This document shows, one piece after another, positions 26,015-34,529 of a DNA stretch of 64,000 nucleotides (positions within the stretch are counted from its first letter, which is position 1; each line of letters starts with the position of its first letter). Source of the stretch: SKLM01 sp964514285 (GTDB lineage Bacteria; Chloroflexota; Anaerolineae; B4-G1); contig CAZEQC010000013.1 of NCBI GenBank assembly GCA_964514285.1, positions 1 to 64,000 of the forward strand. The letters are read 5' to 3'. Both the position numbers and the translations under genes were made by a program. The notes beneath the pieces were generated by a model. It was not told where the DNA came from and searched no databases. It saw only the letters and a program-made list of their open reading frames with translations.

Positions 26015-26371
26015 TCACAACCGCACGGCAGCGTAGGCTTCACTTCTCAACGCTGCGACCAACTCCGCGTCGGAGCGGACGGGCCGGGCAAAACGCGTCG
26101 CTGCGCTGCCCACCCTATCGGCGGCGTGGGCGTCGCTCCCGCCGATACCCGGAACGCCGAGCTGGTGCGCCAGCGTCTGAGCCTGGGCGTTGGCATCGGC
26201 CGCCACCTGCCCGTTGACGACCTCGACGCCGTCGAGCTCGCGGAGGACAGCCACCTGATCCCAATCCTCGCCCAGGTCGCGCCCGCGCTCCCGAAAGCCG
26301 AGGGTGAGGCTGGGACCACCGCCGGTGTGGAAAGGATGCGCCGCGAAGACCAGGCCTCCCGCCTCGTGCAT
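26015..26371 (-). pseudogene. C-terminal half of a PHP-domain phosphoesterase
   Basis: The 118-aa frame resembles only the end of the PHP fold: a histidine strand AGGLVFAAHPFH (about residues 4-15), a VEVVNGQ stretch, and the late metal motif GIGGSDAH (about 75-82). The N-terminal metal-binding HxH/SDG segment of PHP proteins is missing. The ATG at 26371 immediately follows the nrdR stop (TAGCATG), and GAGGAG is 11 bases upstream in the end of nrdR. It could still be translated as a coupled short protein, but with half the metal site missing it is probably a remnant. Confidence 0.6.
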
Positions 26372-26372
26372 G

Positions 26373-26825
26373 CTACCCCTGCTCCTCTAGCAAGCGATTG
26401 ACCTCCGCCCGCACCTCGTCCAGATCCTCCAGCCCCAGGTAGACGATGGCATAGCGGACGTAGGAGACGGGGTCCAGGGACTTCAACTCCTGGATCACCA
26501 CGTCACCGATGGTGCGGGTGGACACCTCTGTCTTCCCCAACTGACGGATGTGACTCTCCACCCGGTCGACCACTCGCTCCAGATCGCCCGCCGACACCGG
26601 ACGCCGGGCGCAGGCCACTCGTAGGCCAGAGAGGACCTTCTCGCGCTCGAAGGCCTCGCGGCGGCCGTCGCGCTTGACCACCAGGGGGGTTGTGAGGATG
26701 GCCCGCTCCATCGTCGAGAAGCGTTTGCCACAGACCTTGCATTCACGGCGACGGCGGATACTGTGCTCCTTCCGCGCCGTGTCTACGACCCGGGTCTCCT
26801 TGCTGCCACAATAAGGACATCTCAT
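26373..26825 (-). CDS. nrdR: Transcriptional repressor NrdR
   Basis: Repressor of ribonucleotide reductase genes that senses ATP/dATP. The zinc ribbon MRCPYCGSKETRVVDTA with RRRECKVCGKRF (residues 1-34) binds DNA, and an ATP-cone (about 46-136) binds nucleotide. The 150-aa length is canonical. The frame begins at 26912, but the ATG at 26825 after GGAGGAG gives the family start. Two palindromes resembling NrdR boxes lie between its promoter and start codon, implying self-repression. Its expected target nrdJ is 3.3 kb downstream in the same orientation. Confidence 0.96.
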   Translation of the reverse strand: MRCPYCGSKETRVVDTARKEHSIRRRRECKVCGKRFSTMERAILTTPLVVKRDGRREAFEREKVLSGLRVACARRPVSAGDLERVVDRVESHIRQLGKTEVSTRTIGDVVIQELKSLDPVSYVRYAIVYLGLEDLDEVRAEVNRLLEEQG

Positions 26826-26934
26826 GAAACGTTCTCCTCCACTGACCAAAAACACCCTCAGCCTGAGGGCAGAAGTCGAGCGCAGCGGCGCGTGATGCGC
26901 TTGGTTCATCACTATTCCGTTGAAGAGCCAGAGA

Positions 26935-26950
26935 TCCTACATATGGGGTC
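26935..26950. promoter_or_regulatory. NrdR-box-like palindrome (proximal)
   Basis: The sequence TCCTACATATGGGGTC is an imperfect palindrome around ATAT (centre about 26942.5). It is weaker than the distal box. The two centres are 30 bp apart, close to three helical turns, as in known tandem NrdR sites. Confidence 0.5.
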
Positions 26951-26964
26951 TTACAGGTTATCAA

Positions 26965-26980
26965 ACCCCATATATGGGGG
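26965..26980. promoter_or_regulatory. NrdR-box-like palindrome (distal)
   Basis: The perfect 14-base palindrome CCCCATATATGGGG (26966-26979) matches the general form of NrdR boxes (C..ATATAT..G). It sits just downstream of the predicted transcription start of nrdR, a position suited to repression. Confidence 0.6.
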
Positions 26981-26993
26981 ATACTATAGCGCG

Positions 26994-27022
26994 ATTATAC
27001 CACAGCGACCGTCAAGAAGCAA
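26994..27022 (-). promoter_or_regulatory. Promoter of nrdR
   Basis: A minus-strand -35 TTGCTT (27022-27017) is 17 bases from -10 TATAAT (26999-26994), with TGG before the -10 (extended type). Predicted transcription starts near 26987, directly before the two palindromes. Confidence 0.7.
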
Positions 27023-27113
27023 GCTCGCGAAGCGTGAATAACCTTAAAGTTCAAGTCACCCGTAAGACTTGGACGGCCTTCGGTTGAGAGGCCCCGGGAC
27101 TTGCAATCCGGCA

Positions 27114-27142
27114 TTGACGAGCCCCTTCATCCGATATAGAAT
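27114..27142 (+). promoter_or_regulatory. Promoter of the MalY/PatB-type gene
   Basis: A -35 TTGACG (27114-27119) and -10 TAGAAT (27137-27142) are spaced by 17 bases, about 68 bases before the start codon. Confidence 0.65.
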
Positions 27143-27209
27143 GGCCGACGACAGGGACGGCGGCGATCCCGTCGTCCTCAGCACACAGAAAGGAGCTAAG
27201 AGAAGCCCT

Positions 27210-28382
27210 ATGACCTACACCTTCGATCAGCGCATCGACCGACGTCAGTTCGAGAGCATCAAATGGCACCGTTACGGGGAGGACGTGCTCCCCATGTGGG
27301 TGGCGGACATGGACTTCCGAGCAGCGGAGCCGATCATCCGCGCGCTGCACGAGCGCGTCGAGCACGGCGTCTTCGGCTACGGCAGCGCCCCGGACGAGCT
27401 CCGTGAGGTCGTCGTCGACCGCCTCCAGGAGCGCTACGACTGGCACGCCTCGCCAGAGGCCCTTATGTTCCTCCCGGGCGTCGTCCCCGGCTTCAACCTG
27501 GCATGCCACGCGCTGGCCTCCCGCGGAGAGGGCGTGCTCATTCAGACGCCGGTCTACCGTCCCATTCTGAACGCACCGGCCAACGCCGGGCTGGTGGGCG
27601 AGGAAATGGCCCTCACCCGACAATCGGACGGGACCTACACGGTCGATTTCGATCTCTTCGAACAGACCATCAGCGACCGCACCCGAATCTTCATCCTCTG
27701 CAACCCCCACAACCCGGTGGGACGTGTCTTCCGCCGCGACGAACTGCAGCGGATGGCCGAGATCTGCCTCCGTCACGACGTGATCATCTGCTCGGACGAG
27801 ATTCACTGCGACCTCCTGCTGGACGATAACGTGCACACACCAATCGCCTCCCTCGCCCCAGAGGTCGGGCAGCGGGCGATCACCCTGATGGCACCCAGCA
27901 AGACGTACAACATCGCTGGGCTCAAGTGCTCGGTCGCTATCGTGGAAAACCCGGATCTCCGCGACCGCCTCAAGACCACTCACCAGGGCCTGATGTCGAG
28001 CGTGAACGTGCTGGGCTACACCGCCGCTCTGGCGGCCTATCGCCACGGCCAGCCGTGGCTGGAGGCGCTGCTCCAGTACCTGGAGGGGAACCGCGACTGG
28101 CTGTTGGACTACGTCGAGAGAGAGCTGCCTGGGCTCACCACGACCAGGCCGGAGGGCACGTATCTAGCATGGCTCAGCTGCCACCAGGCCGCGATACCCG
28201 GAAATCCTTACGCGTTCTTCCTCGAACAGGCCAACGTAGCGCTGGTCGACGGCGAGGTCTTCGGAGAGGCAGGAGAGGGATTTGTGCGTCTGAATTTCGG
28301 CTGCCCCCGCCCTATGCTGGTCGAGGCGCTAGAGCGGATGAGGGAGGCCCTGAACACCCTCAACGAGAGCGATCGGGGATAG
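27210..28382 (+). CDS. PLP-dependent aminotransferase class I/II, MalY/PatB C-S lyase type
   Basis: Probably a cystathionine beta-lyase-like enzyme that cleaves C-S bonds (or an aminotransferase), pyridoxal-phosphate dependent. The MalY/PatB hallmark LPMWVADMDFRAAEPI is at about residues 26-41. PLP contacts include NPHNPVGRVF (about 170) and CSDEIHCDLL (about 199). The Schiff-base lysine is in APSKTYNIAGLKCS (about 233), and the carboxylate-binding RLNFGCPR stands near the C-terminus. The frame opens at 27069, but MTYTFDQRIDRR at 27210 fits the family start (390 aa). It is monocistronic between its own promoter and a non-coding gap. Confidence 0.88.
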   Translation: MTYTFDQRIDRRQFESIKWHRYGEDVLPMWVADMDFRAAEPIIRALHERVEHGVFGYGSAPDELREVVVDRLQERYDWHASPEALMFLPGVVPGFNLACHALASRGEGVLIQTPVYRPILNAPANAGLVGEEMALTRQSDGTYTVDFDLFEQTISDRTRIFILCNPHNPVGRVFRRDELQRMAEICLRHDVIICSDEIHCDLLLDDNVHTPIASLAPEVGQRAITLMAPSKTYNIAGLKCSVAIVENPDLRDRLKTTHQGLMSSVNVLGYTAALAAYRHGQPWLEALLQYLEGNRDWLLDYVERELPGLTTTRPEGTYLAWLSCHQAAIPGNPYAFFLEQANVALVDGEVFGEAGEGFVRLNFGCPRPMLVEALERMREALNTLNESDRG

Positions 28383-28829
28383 AAGTGAGCGCGGTAGAGC
28401 CAGCCCATCCCCCGTCGCGCGCCCGGATCAGGACCGCCGGGTCGAGGAAGGGCTGGCCCCCACCGACTAAACGACCGACACACGCCCCATCGGAGTAGTT
28501 ATCCCACCCGAGGCGCAAGAGAACACATCGCCAGCGCTGGTCCACAGGATTGGACTGACCTCTCTGGACGACGTATCCACTCGAAGCAGGAACAATCTAT
28601 GTCGTACTATGGTCTGGGTCCGGCAGGCACAGGCTGACAGGAGGCACGGTTCCCAAAAAACCCGCGCCAATACCGCCAGGCCCCACCCCGAAGCATCAGC
28701 CTGCGCAAGGATAGAATGGCTCTCACAACGCGGCCGACAAGCCCAAGACAGACAGGCGCCGCAACAGCGGCCAGCTATGGGCAGTCGCCATAGCGGCAAA
28801 CTGGTCCGCTGCCGGCAAGAGACACGCCG
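28383..28829. other. 447-bp intergenic region without a recognised gene
   Basis: This lies between the convergent ends of the MalY/PatB-type gene and ftsZ. Short open frames exist (for example minus 28467-28799), but their composition (Cys/Arg-rich, no start signal, no family pattern) does not support coding. I saw no RNA gene, no clear terminator and no repeats. Confidence 0.6.
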
Positions 28830-29906
28830 TCAGCTGCGACGTCGCAGGAAAGCCGGAATCTCGATGTCGTCTTCGTCGAAGCTGGAGACGCCGAAATCAA
28901 CCGACTCCCGCTCCTCATGCTGCGTCGACGTGCGAACCGACCGCGACCGTGAACCGGTCTGATCGAAACCGGTCGCGATCACCGTGATGCGGATCTCGTC
29001 CTCCATCTCCTGGTCGACCACGGCGCCGAAGATCAGATTGACGTCCGGGTGCGCCGTCTGCTTGATGATGGAAGCTGCCTCGTTGACCTCATAGAGGCTC
29101 AAGTCCGCTCCGCCGGTCACGTTGAAGAGGATGCCCCGCGCACCATCGATGGTGACGTCCAGCAACTGACTGGAGATAGCCTGCTCAGCAGCCTCGACGG
29201 CTCGCTCTTCCCCGCTGGCGCGGCCAACAGCCATCAGCGCCGCCCCGCCCTCGGCCATAATCGTCCGAACGTCGGCGAAATCGAGGTTGATCAGGCCCGG
29301 CACAGTGATCAGCTCGGAAATCCCCTGGATACCCTGACGCAGAACGTCATCGGCCAGTGAAAAGGCGTTCTGGAGGGTCACCCGCTTGTCCGTGATCTCC
29401 AGCAGGCGGTCGTTGGGAATCACGATCAGCGTGTCGACCTGCTCCTTGAGCCGCTCGATACCCTGCTGCGCGGCCTTCGCCCGCACCGAGCCCTCCCAAC
29501 TGAAGGGTCGGGTGACGACGCCGATGCTCAAGGCGTCGACCTCTTTGGCCACCCGGGCGATGACGGGCGAGGCCCCGGTGCCCGTACCACCGCCCATGCC
29601 GGCGGTGATGAACACCATATCCGATCCCTCGAGGATCTCGTAAAGCTCGTCGACCGACTCCTCTGCCGCCTCGTGTCCCATCTCGGGATTGCCCCCCACG
29701 CCGAGCCCGCGCGTCAGCTTGTCGCCGATGCGCACGCGCACGGGAGCGTCGGAAAGCATCAGAGCTTGGGCGTCGGTGTTGACCGCGACGAAATCAACGC
29801 CGCTCATACCCTCGGTGATCATGCGGTTGACGGCGTTGCTCCCCCCACCCCCCACACCGACCACGCGAATCTTTGCGAAGCTCTCCGTCTGTGATGCTCT
29901 ATTCAT
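28830..29906 (-). CDS. ftsZ: Cell division protein FtsZ
   Basis: The tubulin-like GTPase that forms the division ring. The N-terminal KIRVVGVGGGGSNAVNRMI (about 12-30) and tubulin signature GGGTGTGASPVIA (about 104-116) bind GTP, and the synergy loop has LINLDFADVR (about 205). The C-terminal peptide DIEIPAFLRRR is the FtsA-binding tail. The frame opens at 29942, but the ATG at 29906 follows AAGGAGG by 4 bases, so the protein has 358 aa. It is the last gene of the dcw cluster and lies 180 bases from ftsA. Confidence 0.98.
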   Translation of the reverse strand: MNRASQTESFAKIRVVGVGGGGSNAVNRMITEGMSGVDFVAVNTDAQALMLSDAPVRVRIGDKLTRGLGVGGNPEMGHEAAEESVDELYEILEGSDMVFITAGMGGGTGTGASPVIARVAKEVDALSIGVVTRPFSWEGSVRAKAAQQGIERLKEQVDTLIVIPNDRLLEITDKRVTLQNAFSLADDVLRQGIQGISELITVPGLINLDFADVRTIMAEGGAALMAVGRASGEERAVEAAEQAISSQLLDVTIDGARGILFNVTGGADLSLYEVNEAASIIKQTAHPDVNLIFGAVVDQEMEDEIRITVIATGFDQTGSRSRSVRTSTQHEERESVDFGVSSFDEDDIEIPAFLRRRS

Positions 29907-30085
29907 TGTTCCTCCTTCAGTGTCCTGATATAAGCGTGCCATTCAGTCCTCTCTTCACTCTGTCTTCTTCTCGATCCTCCCTCACCGTCACGACCTCAGC
30001 CGTCTCCCTGCGCTGATGGCGGCTCGATCCGTCACCACGAGGGACCACGGCCACGGTTGGGCAACGGAGTGTCCAGGGCCCTCGA

Positions 30086-31309
30086 TCACCCTGGAAGCAG
30101 GGCCCGCAGCCATTTGAGAAAGCGTCCCCCTCCACTCGGTCCAGGCCGCACCTTCAGCTGCGGGCGTGCCTCCTCAGTACTCCCCCAGGTCATCAGCCCC
30201 GAGCCCACGGCGTGAGCTGGGCCATTGACGCTGTCAACCAGCCCATGGAGGTTCCTGGGGTTTCCCAGTCGTACAGGCAAGCCAAGCACCTGGCGGCCCA
30301 AGATGCGCATACCGGGCAGCGCCGCCGTGCCGCCAGAGAGCACCACGCCGGCCGGCAGCAACCCATCGTATCCCGAGCGCTTGATCTCCTTGTTGATCAT
30401 CGAGAGAATCTCCTCAGCCCGGGCCTGGACGATGCTGGCCAGCTGCCACCGGGGGACGTCCTGGCCTACCTCGTCCCCGAATGAGGCGACGTTGAACACC
30501 TCCTCGCTGTCCACTTCCTCGGGAAGCGCGTGTCCGTATCGCACCTTGATCTCCTCGGCCACGGCAGGAGGGAGACGGAGACCGATGGCGATATCCTGGG
30601 TGATGTACGCGCCCCCGATGCCCAGGGTGACCGTGTGCCATACGGTGCCGTCGATGAAGATGGCCACGTCGGTCGTACCGGCGCCGATGTCGGCCAGGAC
30701 GACTCCCATCTCGCGCTCTGTCTCCGCCAGCACGGCATCCCCGGCGGCTATGCCCGCCGAGACCACCTCGTCGGCCGCCAGGCCAGCTCGACGCACACAC
30801 TTCAGCAGATTCTGAATCGCCGTGGAGGACGCGGTCACCAAGTGAGCCTCCACCTCCAGCCGGAAGCCGTACATCCCGACGGGATCCTGAACGCCGCTTT
30901 GCCCGTCCACCACGTAGCCCCGAGGGATAACGTGGATGATCTCCTGGTTGTGAGGCACAGTGATAGCACAGGCGGCATCCAGCGCCCTCTCAACGTCATC
31001 GACCGTGATGCCCGAGCGGCGATGGGAGACGCCGACGACCCCCTGGCTGTTGAGCGAGGAGATGTGCTCGCCGCTGATGCTCACGTAGGCCCGCTCGAGC
31101 TTATACCCGGAGGAGCGCTCGGCCTCGGCCACGGAGGCGGAGAGGGCTTCGGTGGTCTCCTCCACGTTGACCACGACACCCTTGCGCAGGCCACGGGCGG
31201 GGACCAGACCGACACCAACAACGCGCAGGTCGTCCTCGTTGCCGACCTCGCCCACCATGGTGCAGATCTTACTGGAGCCGACATCAATGCCAACAACGGT
31301 TCGTTCCAC
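30086..31309 (-). CDS. ftsA: Cell division protein FtsA
   Basis: Actin-like membrane tether for FtsZ. The phosphate-1 motif VVGIDVGSSKICTMVGEVG opens the protein; phosphate-2 is LADIGAGTTDVAIFIDG (about 196-212); the SHS2 region lies between. The C-terminus carries an amphipathic, basic stretch (RFLKWLRALLPG) that would bind the membrane. The start is a GTG at 31309, with GGAGAG just upstream. Length 407 aa is normal. It lies between ftsQ and ftsZ as usual. Confidence 0.97.
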   Translation of the reverse strand: MERTVVGIDVGSSKICTMVGEVGNEDDLRVVGVGLVPARGLRKGVVVNVEETTEALSASVAEAERSSGYKLERAYVSISGEHISSLNSQGVVGVSHRRSGITVDDVERALDAACAITVPHNQEIIHVIPRGYVVDGQSGVQDPVGMYGFRLEVEAHLVTASSTAIQNLLKCVRRAGLAADEVVSAGIAAGDAVLAETEREMGVVLADIGAGTTDVAIFIDGTVWHTVTLGIGGAYITQDIAIGLRLPPAVAEEIKVRYGHALPEEVDSEEVFNVASFGDEVGQDVPRWQLASIVQARAEEILSMINKEIKRSGYDGLLPAGVVLSGGTAALPGMRILGRQVLGLPVRLGNPRNLHGLVDSVNGPAHAVGSGLMTWGSTEEARPQLKVRPGPSGGGRFLKWLRALLPG

Positions 31310-31378
31310 GGCTCTCCACTCCCCACCTCAGAGAGGTGCTTTACCCACGTCCAATCGGGCGCTGCTCATCCTGGCCTC

Positions 31379-32200
31379 CTACTGCCCGCCAGGTGCATAG
31401 TAGGGCACCCCCGAGAAGCGCACGTCCACGAAGCGCGGCGTGACGCCGCGCGCCTCGAGGTGCGCGACCAAATCCTGCATAATCTGCAGTCGACGAATCA
31501 TGCCGGAGCCCTGACCGACGACGATACGCCACCCGCGCTCGTCGACGAAGCTCAGCCCCTGGGCTGGACTGTACTGAAACGTATCTGGCAAGTCCCACCC
31601 ACTCTCCCACAGCTCGGCCAGCGCCACGCGCACCTCATCGTCGAGGTTGCCCTCGGCGTCACGCGGCAAGGGGCCGCTGATGAGCCACCGCCCAGAGCCG
31701 TCGGCGGCGCTCTCGGTCTCCGTTCCAGAGAACACGGCGCCCTGCTCGTCGATCCACCACCGCGTGCCGTTCTCGTCCCAGAGGACGCGAGGGCGGCGCT
31801 CCACGACGGCGATCTCGCACGTCGAGGGCAGCCGGCAGCTGGCTTCCACGCTCTTGAGCGAGGGCTGCGCCTCCAGGATACTCGCCTCTATCGTTCCCGA
31901 GCGCGCCCAAAGAATGTGCAGCCCCCGCAGGCCACTGGCGTCGAAGATCTCCTCCTGGGACAGGCGACGGTTGCCCACGATCTGGGCATCGTAGATGTAG
32001 AAGCGGCTGTCCACAGTGAGCCAGAGGCCCAGCCCACCGCCGACGACGGCCAATGCGAGGATGACCCAGAGTCCTCTATGCATCCAGCGGATCCTGTGCA
32101 AGGAGACCGGCGCTTGACCAAGCTTGACGCGGTTCAAGACGACCGTGCCGGCCTTGTCGTAGCGCTTCGTGTCGCGTTTGGGATGCCAGGACTTGGTCAT
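31379..32200 (-). CDS. ftsQ: Cell division protein FtsQ/DivIB
   Basis: Single-pass divisome protein. A basic cytoplasmic tail (residues 1-40) precedes a membrane helix (about 45-67, LWVILALAVVGGGLGLWLTV) and a POTRA domain with FYIYDAQIVGNRRLSQEEIF (about 72-91). The beta domain ends in a DVRFSGVPYY strand. At 273 aa the length is typical. It starts 4 bases after ddl and precedes ftsA by 69 bases. Confidence 0.93.
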   Translation of the reverse strand: MTKSWHPKRDTKRYDKAGTVVLNRVKLGQAPVSLHRIRWMHRGLWVILALAVVGGGLGLWLTVDSRFYIYDAQIVGNRRLSQEEIFDASGLRGLHILWARSGTIEASILEAQPSLKSVEASCRLPSTCEIAVVERRPRVLWDENGTRWWIDEQGAVFSGTETESAADGSGRWLISGPLPRDAEGNLDDEVRVALAELWESGWDLPDTFQYSPAQGLSFVDERGWRIVVGQGSGMIRRLQIMQDLVAHLEARGVTPRFVDVRFSGVPYYAPGGQ

Positions 32201-32204
32201 ACGC

Positions 32205-33377
32205 TCACTCCCTTGGCCGATACGAGATCTCTGTGCGCGCCTTGTCGCGATGTCGCTCGAGCGCCAGCTCGATCAAGCGATCGATCAGCTCTGGGTAGGG
32301 CAAGCCGCTGGCCTCCCAAAGCTTGGGGTACATGCTGATCTTGGTGAAGCCTGGTATGGTGTTCACCTCGTTCACGTAAAGGTCTGCTGTCTCATTCGAG
32401 AGCAAGAAATCGACGCGCGCCATGCCAGCGCAGTCGATGGCCCGATACGTCTCCACCGCCAAGTCCTGCACGCGCTTGGTCATCTCCGTCGAGAGCGGGG
32501 CGGGAATCAACAGGTCAGAGGCCTCGTCACCGTCGTCGATGTACTTGGCCTCATAGCTGTAGAACTCGCGGCTGGGAACGATCTCGCCGGGCAGCGAGGC
32601 TATCGGAGCGTCGTTGCCCAGGACGCTGACCTCGATCTCCCGCGCCGCCGGCACGGCCGGCTCGACCAGCAGCTTCCGGTCGTAGCGGGCCGCCTCCCGC
32701 AACCCGGCCACGAGCTGCGGTCGATCGTGGCACTTGGCGATGCCGACACTCGACCCCAGGTTGGCGGGCTTGGTGAAGAGAGGGTACGCGAATCGATCCG
32801 TGATCTGGGCCAAGACACTGTCCGGCTCGCTCTCCCACCTCTTCCGCGTGACCACGACGTGCTCCACGATGGGCAGCCCATGGGCCCGCATAACGTCCTT
32901 GAAGATCACTTTGTCCATCGCCACCGCCGAGGGGGTCACCGGGGCGCCGACGTAGGGCAGCCCGGCCAGCTCGAGCAGGCCCTGGACCGTGCCGTCCTCG
33001 CCGTAGGGGCCGTGCAAGACGGGAAATACGACGTCAAGCTCCGCCAGCGGAGTCGCTCGAATGGCCTCTCCCGACTCATCCAGGCGCATCAGGTCCTTCT
33101 GGACGTTCTGGACGGATGACGAGGTCGACTCAGTCACCTTGGTCGACCCAGGTGACCTCAGCAGGGCAACCGGCTGGCTGGCGTCGGGATCCCCGGACGT
33201 CAACGCTCGCATCGGGTCGCCCGACGCGATCCATCGACCATCCTTGGTGATGCCGATAGGCACAACGTCATACTTGTCCGCATCAATAGCGTCCATCACA
33301 GATTGAGCGGACTGCAGCGAGACCTCGTGCTCTCCCGAGCGCCCGCCAAAAACGATCCCTACACGAATCTTGCGCAT
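32205..33377 (-). CDS. ddl: D-alanine--D-alanine ligase
   Basis: ATP-grasp enzyme making the D-Ala-D-Ala end of the peptidoglycan stem. IRVGIVFGGRSGEHEVSLQSA is the N-terminal signature; FPVLHGPYGEDGTVQGLLEL (about 125-144), FTKPANLGSSVGI (about 205-217) and NEVNTIPGFT with YPKLW (about 345-362) are the substrate and metal motifs. The ATG at 33377 gives 390 aa. A serine/threonine-rich stretch (STKVTESTSSSVQ, about residues 82-94) in a variable loop is encoded partly by an 18-bp repeat also found near murB and murC. Confidence 0.96.
   Translation of the reverse strand: MRKIRVGIVFGGRSGEHEVSLQSAQSVMDAIDADKYDVVPIGITKDGRWIASGDPMRALTSGDPDASQPVALLRSPGSTKVTESTSSSVQNVQKDLMRLDESGEAIRATPLAELDVVFPVLHGPYGEDGTVQGLLELAGLPYVGAPVTPSAVAMDKVIFKDVMRAHGLPIVEHVVVTRKRWESEPDSVLAQITDRFAYPLFTKPANLGSSVGIAKCHDRPQLVAGLREAARYDRKLLVEPAVPAAREIEVSVLGNDAPIASLPGEIVPSREFYSYEAKYIDDGDEASDLLIPAPLSTEMTKRVQDLAVETYRAIDCAGMARVDFLLSNETADLYVNEVNTIPGFTKISMYPKLWEASGLPYPELIDRLIELALERHRDKARTEISYRPRE
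33123..33140. repeat. Dispersed 18-bp repeat, copy inside ddl
   Basis: GGTCGACTCAGTCACCTT matches the murC-leader copy (35970-35987) at 17 of 18 positions. Here it is translated as part of a variable loop of Ddl. Confidence 0.55.
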
Positions 33378-33433
33378 CAGCGTCGTCCTCTCCCCCCTCA
33401 ACGAACGTCTTCCATCACACTTCGACGACCTGA

Positions 33434-33448
33434 GTCGACGCAGTCACC
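33434..33448. repeat. Dispersed repeat, copy between murB and ddl
   Basis: GTCGACGCAGTCACC is identical to 35971-35985 and differs by one base from the copy in ddl. It lies just downstream of the murB stop, in the short gap to ddl. Confidence 0.55.
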
Positions 33449-33450
33449 GA

Positions 33451-34404
33451 TCATCCCAACAGCTCGATCTCCGGGGTGAGCTCCACCCCGAACTGCCGTC
33501 TCACCTCCGCCTGGGCGTGCCGAATGAGAGCGAGCACGTCCTCGGCCGTGGCGTCGCCCAGGTTGACGAAGAAATTGGCGTGCTTCTCCGAGATCATGGC
33601 CCCGCCGATGCGGTGTCCCTTCAGCCCCGCCTCGTCGATGAGCCGCCCGGCGTAACCATTGGCCGGGTTCTTGAACGTTGACCCCATCGTGCTGCCCGAG
33701 GGATGGTTCGCCCGACGCTGCGCCAGCACCTCATCGAATCGAGCCCGCAGGGCTGCTCCATAGCCGGTCTCCAGCTGGAAGACGGCCGATAACACCACGC
33801 GTTGGGTACCCGCGTCGCCCTCCGCCGCGGTCTCTCGCTTGAGCCGACTGTCGCGATACGCAAAGTCAAACCAGGCGCGCTCCCTCTCCACCACGACGCC
33901 ATCGGGCTCCAGCACGGCAGCGCTGCGCAGCGTGTCGGCGACGTCACCGCCGAAGGCGCCAGCGTTCCCCACCACAGCGCCCCCGACCGTGCCCGGCAGG
34001 CCGGCCGCCCAGGCCATCCCGGCCAGGCGATTCTCCACCGTCTTCCGCGCCAGGACGGCCAGCTTCGTCCCCGACGCCGCCCGCACCCTCTGGCCCTCAA
34101 ACGCTATGGAGACTGCCCGGTTGATGATCACCAGACCACGAAGCCCATGATCGGCGATCAGGACGTTGCAGCCGCCGCCCAGGATCCGCCAGGGGACGGC
34201 GAGCCGACGCGCCTCCCAGATCGCGTCAGTCAGCTCATCCAGGCTCTCGACGACGACCAGCAGATCGGCCGGTCCTCCAACGCGCATCGCAGTAAACGGC
34301 GCCAAGGGCGCCCGGCGTTGGACGCGAGGCTCCAGGACCTCGGCGAGCGCATCGAGCGCGGACGGCGTGGGGCTGGGCCGTGCCATCTCCAGATCAGCCA
34401 TCAT
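33451..34404 (-). CDS. murB: UDP-N-acetylmuramate dehydrogenase
   Basis: FAD enzyme that reduces UDP-GlcNAc-enolpyruvate to UDP-MurNAc. The FAD domain has TAMRVGGPADLLVVV (about 40-54), RILGGGCNVLIADHGLRGLVI (about 73-93) and GLPGTVGGAVVGNAGAFGG (about 130-148). The catalytic serine is in NHPSGSTMGSTFKNP (about 234-248), followed by AGLKGHRIGGAMISEKHANFFVN. Two adjacent ATG codons (34404 and 34401) follow GAGG; either gives about 317 aa. Confidence 0.95.
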   Translation of the reverse strand: MMADLEMARPSPTPSALDALAEVLEPRVQRRAPLAPFTAMRVGGPADLLVVVESLDELTDAIWEARRLAVPWRILGGGCNVLIADHGLRGLVIINRAVSIAFEGQRVRAASGTKLAVLARKTVENRLAGMAWAAGLPGTVGGAVVGNAGAFGGDVADTLRSAAVLEPDGVVVERERAWFDFAYRDSRLKRETAAEGDAGTQRVVLSAVFQLETGYGAALRARFDEVLAQRRANHPSGSTMGSTFKNPANGYAGRLIDEAGLKGHRIGGAMISEKHANFFVNLGDATAEDVLALIRHAQAEVRRQFGVELTPEIELLG

Positions 34405-34529
34405 CCTCGCGTTTCCGCTGAGCCTTCACCAGCTTCATCTTCGATCTCACCACACTGCAGGAGAAGCCCGAACGATCCTGCTTGCGCTTGCTCACCGCCC
34501 GCAGCACGCTCTTCAACGCTCCACCCTGC

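Noticed and set aside
28467..28799. 110-aa minus-strand frame in the gap before ftsZ
   Set aside because: Composition is Cys/Arg/Ser-rich with no family features or ribosome site.
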